DNA of 21,235 bases from positions 1 through 21,235 of the forward strand of contig JBBSLL010000042.1 of NCBI GenBank assembly GCA_038255255.1. Direction: 5' to 3'. This document shows, piece after piece, positions 16,378 through 21,235 of this stretch. A program made the translations under genes and the position numbers. The notes beneath the pieces are model-generated. The model had not been told where the DNA came from. It made no database searches and saw only the letters and a program-made list of their open reading frames with translations. The first letter of the stretch is position 1, and each line of letters begins with the position of its first letter. Source of the DNA: JBBQNY01 sp038255255. GTDB taxonomy: Bacteria > Pseudomonadota > Gammaproteobacteria > Xanthomonadales > Ahniellaceae.

Positions 16378-17064
16378 TCAACGCCAGTCTGCCAGCAATG
16401 CGGGCAGCGCTTCGAGGGACTCGATGCGATGGCTCGGGGGCGGGAGCCCGTCGGGCCACTGCAGGACGCCCCGGTCGATCCACACGACCGGGCAACCCGC
16501 AGCGCGCGCGCCGTCGACATCCATGAGGGGATCATCCCCCACGTGCAGCATCTCTGCCGTCGCCACGCCGAGTGCGTCGGCGGTGCGCTCGAAGATACGA
16601 CGGTCGGGCTTTGCACAGCCCGCGTCGCGCGAATAAATGCGCGCCCGAAAGTGCTGTCCGATGCCGATCGCATCGAGGTCCGCGTTGCCGTTTGTGAGGC
16701 TCGCAAGGGGATAGCGCTCCGCGAGCAGGGCGAGCACTCCGAGTGACTCGGGGTAGAAGTCGACCCGGTTGCGCGCGGCGCTGAACGTGGCCATCGCACG
16801 CTCCACGAAATCGTCCCCCAGTCCATGTGGCGCGAACACATTGCGCAGCGACATGCGCCGCAACTCGGACAGATCGTGGGTCAGGTGGGGATTGGCTTCC
16901 CACACGCGATCGCGTTCGGCGCGCATGGCTGCAGCCGGGAACCTGGCCGCGATGGCCGGACAGTGGGCGTGCATCCACTCGTCCAGAGCCGACTCCGCGC
17001 GCACGATGCAGGGTTGGATCGGCCACAGCGTGTCATCGAGGTCGAGACTCAGTGCCTTTATCAC
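16378..17064 (-). CDS. HAD-superfamily phosphatase, YigB-like
   Basis: The 228-aa product is a HAD IA hydrolase with nucleophile motif SLDLDDTLW (Asp8, Asp10), motif II SLTNGN, motif III lysine in CAKPDRRIF, and acid motif HVGDDPLMD. Overall pattern and length match E. coli YigB, which dephosphorylates the riboflavin intermediate 5-amino-6-(5-phosphoribitylamino)uracil and FMN in vitro; the same substrate here is an inference. No ATG fits, so a GTG at 17062-17064 (giving V/M-IKALSLDLDD) is proposed; the ribosome binding site is poor. It lies 58 bp after htrA and 15 bp before the aminopeptidase gene on the same strand. Confidence 0.87.
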   Translation of the reverse strand: MIKALSLDLDDTLWPIQPCIVRAESALDEWMHAHCPAIAARFPAAAMRAERDRVWEANPHLTHDLSELRRMSLRNVFAPHGLGDDFVERAMATFSAARNRVDFYPESLGVLALLAERYPLASLTNGNADLDAIGIGQHFRARIYSRDAGCAKPDRRIFERTADALGVATAEMLHVGDDPLMDVDGARAAGCPVVWIDRGVLQWPDGLPPPSHRIESLEALPALLADWR

Positions 17065-17122
17065 TCGGCAGGATGTTAAGGCATCGCGGCCGCGTGGGGA
17101 ATCACGGAAGGAATGCACCGCC

Positions 17123-18484
17123 TTACTCGAACGCGAGTTCACCTGTTCGTTGCCCGCGCACGATCCCGAGCACCAGGCGACTCGGCTTGCTCCTGAGAAC
17201 CCGGTTGATTGCCGGGACGTTCGCCACGGCGAGCCCATTCACCGAGAGCACCACGTCATTCGTGCGCAATCCGTTCTGCGCGGCGCGACTGCCGCTGGCG
17301 ACGCGCGCGACCTGCACTCCTGACAGGCCCCGCTCGGAGTACTCGGCAGGGAGGTCGATGAACGTTGCGCCGTTGACGCGTGGGTCGAGCACGCCGCCGT
17401 CCACCCGCTGCCGCGGATCGGCATCGAGCACGGTCGAAGTCACCATCGCCTTGCCGTTGCGCACTATCCCGAGGGCGATTCTCGAACCCACCGGCAGAAG
17501 CGCTTCCTGATTGGCAAGGTCCCGGCTTCCCGTGATCTTGCTTCCGTTGAGGCTGACGATCGCGTCGCCCGGCAGGATGCCTGCCGACGCCGCCGGGGAT
17601 CCCTGGTTGGTGCGTGTCACGACCGCCCCACGGCCCGCGCGCACCCCGAGGACGCCGGCCAAGCGTTCATCGATGTCCTGCGCCTCGATCCCGAGCGATC
17701 CGCGGCGTACCTGTCCGCCCGTGATCAGTTGCCGCATGACCCCGGAAGCCAGGTCGCTCGGGATCGCGAAGCCGATGCCGACGTTGCCGCCGGACGGGGA
17801 GAAAATGAGCGTGTTGATGCCTACCAGCTCGCCGCGCAGGTTCACGAGGGCGCCGCCCGAGTTGCCCATGTTGATGGCGGCATCGGTCTGGATGAAATTC
17901 TGTACGCCCACGCCGGACAGTCCTGCGCGGCCGAGCGCAGACACGATGCCCGAGGTCACCGTCTGGCCGAGGCCAAAGGGATTGCCGACGGCCACCACGA
18001 AGTCCCCGACGCGCAGGTTGCGCGAGACGGCGAGGGGCACCGCGGTCAGGTTCTGCGGCGCCACGCGCACCACGGCGACGTCGGTGGCCGCATCGGCGCC
18101 CACCTTGGTTGCAGGCAACGTACGCCCGTCCGCGAGCGTGATGGAAATTTCGTCGGCGCCTTCAATGACATGGTTGTTGGTGAGGACGTATCCCCGCACC
18201 GCATCGACGATCACGCCCGACCCGAGCGACTGCTGCATGCGTTCCTGGGGCGCGTTCGGGATGCCGAAAAAGTGCTGGTAGAAAGGATCGTTGGCAAAAG
18301 GATTCTGGACCCGCACGCGCGTCTTGGAATTGACATTGACCACCGCCGGCGTGACGCGCTCGAGCATCGGCGCGAGAGTGGGCAGCGGTTCTCCCTCGAC
18401 TGCGAGCGGCAACGCCGCGCGCACCCCGGTCGCGAGACCGAGCAGCAGGAACAGCGGGGCGAGGAGAATCGGGCAACGTTGCAT
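17123..18484 (-). CDS. Periplasmic serine protease of the HtrA/Deg family (DegQ/MucD-like)
   Basis: HtrA proteases degrade or hold misfolded envelope proteins in the periplasm. The 453-aa precursor has a signal peptide ending near residue 23 (TGVRA-A). The trypsin-like catalytic triad is His105 (TNNHVI), Asp135 (ATDVAVV) and Ser209 (GNSGGAL). Two PDZ domains follow, at about 250-345 (RGSLGIEAQDI, GAVVTRTNQGSPA) and 365-453 (VQVARVASGSRAAQNGLRTNDVV). An FxxxFFG-type LA loop (DPFYQHFFGIP) is present. Length and two PDZ domains fit DegQ/MucD. GGAAGG just before the ATG (18482-18484) supports the start; the frame runs open upstream but has no signal peptide there. A sigmaE-like promoter may lie at 18583-18613. 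Confidence 0.95.
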   Translation of the reverse strand: MQRCPILLAPLFLLLGLATGVRAALPLAVEGEPLPTLAPMLERVTPAVVNVNSKTRVRVQNPFANDPFYQHFFGIPNAPQERMQQSLGSGVIVDAVRGYVLTNNHVIEGADEISITLADGRTLPATKVGADAATDVAVVRVAPQNLTAVPLAVSRNLRVGDFVVAVGNPFGLGQTVTSGIVSALGRAGLSGVGVQNFIQTDAAINMGNSGGALVNLRGELVGINTLIFSPSGGNVGIGFAIPSDLASGVMRQLITGGQVRRGSLGIEAQDIDERLAGVLGVRAGRGAVVTRTNQGSPAASAGILPGDAIVSLNGSKITGSRDLANQEALLPVGSRIALGIVRNGKAMVTSTVLDADPRQRVDGGVLDPRVNGATFIDLPAEYSERGLSGVQVARVASGSRAAQNGLRTNDVVLSVNGLAVANVPAINRVLRSKPSRLVLGIVRGQRTGELAFE

Positions 18485-18582
18485 TGGCCTTCCAGGCAGA
18501 TCGAAAAAGCGTGCGGCCGGCATTGATCCGGGCACCGCGCGCGGAATCAAGAGCCTGCCCGTTTCAGGATTTTCACGACACG

Positions 18583-18613
18583 CCATGGACCCGGCTCGGC
18601 ACGCTAAGTTTCC
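18583..18613 (-). promoter_or_regulatory. Possible sigmaE-type promoter for htrA
   Basis: On the minus strand GGAAACTT (18606-18613) resembles the sigmaE -35 GGAACTT. After 16 bp comes TCCATGG (18583-18589), a partial match to the -10. HtrA/DegP genes are classic sigmaE targets, which raises the prior. The extra A and the weak -10 keep this tentative. Confidence 0.3.
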
Positions 18614-18696
18614 AGCCGAGGCTCGAGCCGGGCGGCCCGCCGGGCGCGATTCCGGGGAAATCGGCTCCCCTCGGCGGGTTTCGTTCAAGTTTTGTG

Positions 18697-18743
18697 CAAA
18701 TACCTGATGCCCGGCGGAGAAAAGGCACACAAATACTTGATGC
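18697..18743. repeat. Direct repeat CAAATAC(C/T)TGATGC, 33 bp apart, upstream of nrdJ
   Basis: CAAATACCTGATGC (18697-18710) and CAAATACTTGATGC (18730-18743) differ at one base and are 33 bp apart, three helical turns. The second carries CAA-N4-TTG, the same half-site pattern as the downstream boxes at 18791-18838. They lie just upstream of the -35 of the nrdJ promoter. Confidence 0.6.
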
Positions 18744-18752
18744 AATGCAAGA

Positions 18753-18781
18753 TTGACGCCCCGCCACGGAGCGCGTACGGT
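18753..18781 (+). promoter_or_regulatory. Sigma70-type promoter for nrdJ
   Basis: TTGACG (18753-18758) and TACGGT (18776-18781) are separated by 17 bp. Transcription would start near 18788, leaving a leader of about 200 nt. The -35 is strong and the -10 only fair. Confidence 0.5.
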
Positions 18782-18790
18782 ACGCCTCCG

Positions 18791-18838
18791 ACACAAGATG
18801 TTGGGTCCGAGGTCGATTTGAACCCCCAAGGATTGGGT
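18791..18838. promoter_or_regulatory. Candidate NrdR boxes at the nrdJ transcription start
   Basis: ACACAAGATGTTGGGT (18791-18806) is a 6-of-8 dyad whose core CAAGATGTTG fits the NrdR-box core CWANATNTWG at every fixed base. A second dyad, CCCAA-GGA-TTGGG (18825-18837), is centred about 32.5 bp downstream, close to the paired spacing known for NrdR sites. Both sit just after the proposed promoter, where a repressor would block transcription. NrdR (ATP/dATP-sensing repressor of ribonucleotide reductase genes) is the expected regulator, by inference. Confidence 0.5.
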
Positions 18839-18991
18839 TTTCGGGCCGCGCGCGAGGTGGGGGGTGGGTTCCGGAAGGGAGGGGTCAGAGCCGGAGTGGC
18901 GGAAGAACGCGGGGCAAGGGGTCTGCAAGTTCGCGACCAACACACAACAAGAATGCCGCCCGCGATCGAGGGTGGTCAGCAGGAGAGTCCA

Positions 18992-21139
18992 GTGACGAAC
19001 ACGGTACGTCTTGAAGCGGTCCGGACGGTAACGGAGGTTCCCCTGCAGCCCGCGTCCTACGACATCTGGGACAAGAAATACCGGCTCAAGACGAAGACCG
19101 GGGAGCCAGTCGACGGCTCCATCGACGACAGCTACAAGCGCATTGCGCGGGCCCTCTCCGATGCGGAGGAAACGCCCGAACTCAGGCAGAAATGGTTCGA
19201 CCGGTTCCTGTGGGCGCTACGTCGCGGCGCGATTCCGGCGGGACGCATCACGTCGAATGCGGGCGCGCTGTCGCACAAGCCCGCCACCAGCACGATCAAC
19301 TGCACGGTCTCGGGCGCGATTCCCGATTCGATGGACGGCATTCTCGAGCGCGTGCACGAGGCGGGACTCACGCTCAAGGCAGGTTGCGGGATCGGCTACG
19401 AATTTTCGACCCTGCGGCCCCGCGGTGCCTACGTATCGGGTGCCGGCGCGTACACGTCCGGCCCGCTGAGCTTCATGGATATCTACGACAAGATGTGCTT
19501 CACCGTGTCCTCGGCCGGCGGACGCCGCGGCGCGCAGATGGGCACGTTCGACGTCTCGCATCCCGACGTCAAGGAATTCATCCGCGCCAAGCGCGAGGAC
19601 GGACGGCTGCGGCAGTTCAACCTGAGCCTGCTCATCACCGACGCCTTCATGCAGGCGGTGGCGGACGACACGGACTGGCCCCTGGTCTTTCCGGTGCACA
19701 TCAAGGAACAGCACGAAGTCGACCTGGTCGACGCCAATCGCGTGATCTGGCGTGAATGGCCGATCAAGGAAGGCTATGTGTCGCGCGAAGACGGACTGGT
19801 CGCGTGCAAGATCTACGGGCAGATCCGGGCGCGCGGTCTGTGGGACATGATCATGGCCTCGACCTACGATTTCGCCGAACCGGGCTTCATCCTCATCGAC
19901 CGGGTAAACGAACAGAACAACAACTGGTGGTGCGAAAACATCCGCGCAACCAATCCCTGCGGCGAACAGCCATTGCCACCGTACGGCGCATGCCTGCTGG
20001 GCTCGGTGAATCTCACCAACTTCGTGCGCGACGCCTTCACCAACCACGCGCGCTTCGACTGGGAGGAATACCACGAGGTCGTCAAGGTGTTCACGCGCAT
20101 GCTCGACAACGTGGTCGAGGTCAATGGCCTGCCGCTCGAGCAGCAGCGCGCTGAAATCCTGCGCAAGCGGCGGCACGGCATGGGTTATCTCGGTCTCGGT
20201 TCGACGCTGACCATGTTGCGCATGCCGTATGGCTCACCGGAATCGCTCGAGTTCACCGAAAGGGTTTCGCGCGAGATGGCGCTGGCCGGCTGGGAAGAAG
20301 CACTCGATCTGGCGAAAGAGAAGGGACCGGCGCCGATCATGGACGAGGAGTTCGAAGTCACCGCTGAAATGCTGCGGCTTCGCCCGGAAATGGCTGCGGA
20401 CGGCTTCAAGCTCGGCGATGCGATCAAGGGGCGGATCCTGCACTCGCGCTACTCGCGTTACATGCAGCGTGTCGCCGCCGTCGCGCCCGGGCTGGTCCAT
20501 GAACTGGCCACGCACGGGGCACGGTTCACTCACCACACGTCGATCGCGCCGACCGGCACCATTTCCCTGAGCCTCGGTAACAACGCCTCGAACGGCATCG
20601 AGCCTTCCTTCGCGCATCAGTACTCGCGCAACATCATCCGCGAGGGCAAGAAGTCCAAGGAAAAGGTCGACGTGCTGAGCTACGAGCTCCTCGCATACCG
20701 TCACCTGGTCAATCCGAAGGCGCAGCCGAACTCCAGCGACGCGGCGACGAAGCTGCCTGAATACTTCGTCAGCGCCGACGACATCACCCCGAAGGCCCAC
20801 GTCGACATCCAGGCGGCCGCGCAGAAGTGGATCGATTCGTCGATCTCGAAGACCGCGAACGTGCCGACCGAATATCCGTTCGCGGAGTTCAAGGACATCT
20901 ACACCTACGCGCACGCGCAGGGCCTGAAGGGCTGCACCACGTTCCGCTTCAACCCGGCCGCCTTTCAGGGCGTGCTGGTCAAGGAAACCGACCTCGAGAA
21001 CACGGTCTATCGCTTCGAGCTGGAAGATGGCACTGTGGTCGAGGCACGGGGCAACGAAGAGATCGAATACGACGGAGAAATCCATTCCGCCGCCAATCTC
21101 TTCGATGCACTCAAAGAGGGTTACTACGGCAAGTTCTGA
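18992..21139 (+). CDS. nrdJ: Adenosylcobalamin-dependent (class II) ribonucleotide reductase, catalytic subunit of split type
   Basis: The enzyme makes deoxyribonucleotides from ribonucleotides with a radical generated from coenzyme B12, independent of oxygen. In 715 aa, Cys104 (STINCTVSG) and Cys334 form the expected redox pair. NPCGE at 321-325 holds the thiyl-radical Cys323 with Asn321 and Glu325. The 11-residue gap between Cys323 and Cys334 is as in other class II enzymes, and APTGTISLSLGNNASNGIEP is the conserved substrate-phosphate region. AGGAG six bases before a GTG (18992) fixes the start, although the frame is open 100 codons upstream. The protein ends in GYYGKF with no C-terminal CxxC tail, and another gene starts 83 bp on. 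Both facts fit NrdJa of the split Pseudomonas NrdJa/NrdJb pair. A GGAAG-N5-CTTCC hairpin follows the stop. Confidence 0.92.
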   Translation: MTNTVRLEAVRTVTEVPLQPASYDIWDKKYRLKTKTGEPVDGSIDDSYKRIARALSDAEETPELRQKWFDRFLWALRRGAIPAGRITSNAGALSHKPATSTINCTVSGAIPDSMDGILERVHEAGLTLKAGCGIGYEFSTLRPRGAYVSGAGAYTSGPLSFMDIYDKMCFTVSSAGGRRGAQMGTFDVSHPDVKEFIRAKREDGRLRQFNLSLLITDAFMQAVADDTDWPLVFPVHIKEQHEVDLVDANRVIWREWPIKEGYVSREDGLVACKIYGQIRARGLWDMIMASTYDFAEPGFILIDRVNEQNNNWWCENIRATNPCGEQPLPPYGACLLGSVNLTNFVRDAFTNHARFDWEEYHEVVKVFTRMLDNVVEVNGLPLEQQRAEILRKRRHGMGYLGLGSTLTMLRMPYGSPESLEFTERVSREMALAGWEEALDLAKEKGPAPIMDEEFEVTAEMLRLRPEMAADGFKLGDAIKGRILHSRYSRYMQRVAAVAPGLVHELATHGARFTHHTSIAPTGTISLSLGNNASNGIEPSFAHQYSRNIIREGKKSKEKVDVLSYELLAYRHLVNPKAQPNSSDAATKLPEYFVSADDITPKAHVDIQAAAQKWIDSSISKTANVPTEYPFAEFKDIYTYAHAQGLKGCTTFRFNPAAFQGVLVKETDLENTVYRFELEDGTVVEARGNEEIEYDGEIHSAANLFDALKEGYYGKF

Positions 21140-21222
21140 GGAAGCGCTTCTTCCGAACCGACGCCGTCCAAACCCCAGCCAAACGGCAAACAGCAGCATC
21201 AACCAACTCCGGAGATACAAAG

Positions 21223-21235
21223 ATGGCAACTCGTA
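21223..21235 (+). CDS. First codons of the next gene, probably the NrdJb partner (truncated by window end)
   Basis: ATG GCA ACT CGT follows GGAG (21211-21214) at an 8-bp distance, a plausible ribosome binding site, 83 bp after the nrdJ stop on the same strand. Only four codons are visible, so identity rests on context: a split class II reductase needs a small partner carrying the C-terminal redox region. Confidence 0.45.

Noticed and set aside
18810..18840. A tRNA-like GGTTCAAAT on the minus strand
   Set aside because: The flanking bases do not form a T-arm and no acceptor, D or anticodon stems can be built around it.
18485..18991. Cobalamin riboswitch before the B12-dependent reductase
   Set aside because: No B12-box-like sequence was found in the spacer; promoter plus NrdR-like boxes explain the conserved-looking segments better.

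Overview
The window is GC-rich chromosomal DNA from a gammaproteobacterium. A lineage near the Xanthomonadales/Lysobacterales is inferred from the Rep, thymidine kinase and DesA-type desaturase sequences, the AdoCbl-dependent ribonucleotide reductase, and GTAG-headed intergenic palindromes like the REPs described in Stenotrophomonas. No marker here fixes the genus. Genes are dense, mostly housekeeping, with tight operon spacing. There is no transposase, integrase, phage gene, tRNA, rRNA or CRISPR array.

Layout. (1) 1-5103, all minus strand: the N-terminal part of plsB running off the left edge, a 300-aa lipoprotein of unknown function, a strong minus-strand terminator, an e(P4)/class C-type acid phosphatase lipoprotein, and the Rep helicase. 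(2) 5104-5435: a divergent rep/tdk spacer filled by 2.3 copies of a ~110-bp tandem repeat. (3) 5436-6870, plus strand: thymidine kinase (most zinc ligands lost) and a 198-aa orphan lipoprotein. (4) 6888-6952: an inverted pair of GTAG-headed palindromes between convergent genes. (5) 6962-10783, minus strand: a translationally coupled ABC-2-type ATPase, permease and GldG-like protein, followed after 14 bp by mutM. (6) 10898-14187, plus strand: an acyl desaturase with a long C-terminal extension, a second GTAG-type inverted pair, and acetyl-CoA synthetase, whose stop codon lies inside a third GTAG-type inverted repeat. (7) 14315-18484, minus strand: htrA/deg protease, a YigB-like HAD phosphatase, an M17 aminopeptidase, a good sigma70 promoter, then rpmB-rpmG and their terminator. 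(8) 18485-18991: a 507-bp divergent control region. (9) 18992-21139, plus strand: an AdoCbl-dependent ribonucleotide reductase ending without a C-terminal CxxC tail, followed by the first codons of another gene with its own ribosome binding site. This fits the split NrdJa/NrdJb arrangement known from Pseudomonas.

DNA precursor and maintenance genes recur (tdk, nrdJ, rep, mutM), as do envelope and lipid genes (plsB, desaturase, acs for acetyl-CoA, HtrA, lipoproteins). They are not one operon, and I infer no shared system. I found no convincing undescribed multi-gene system. The most interesting signals are non-coding: the phased CAA-N4-TTG sites before nrdJ, the 110-bp tandem repeat at rep/tdk, and the GTAG-headed inverted repeats at three gene ends.
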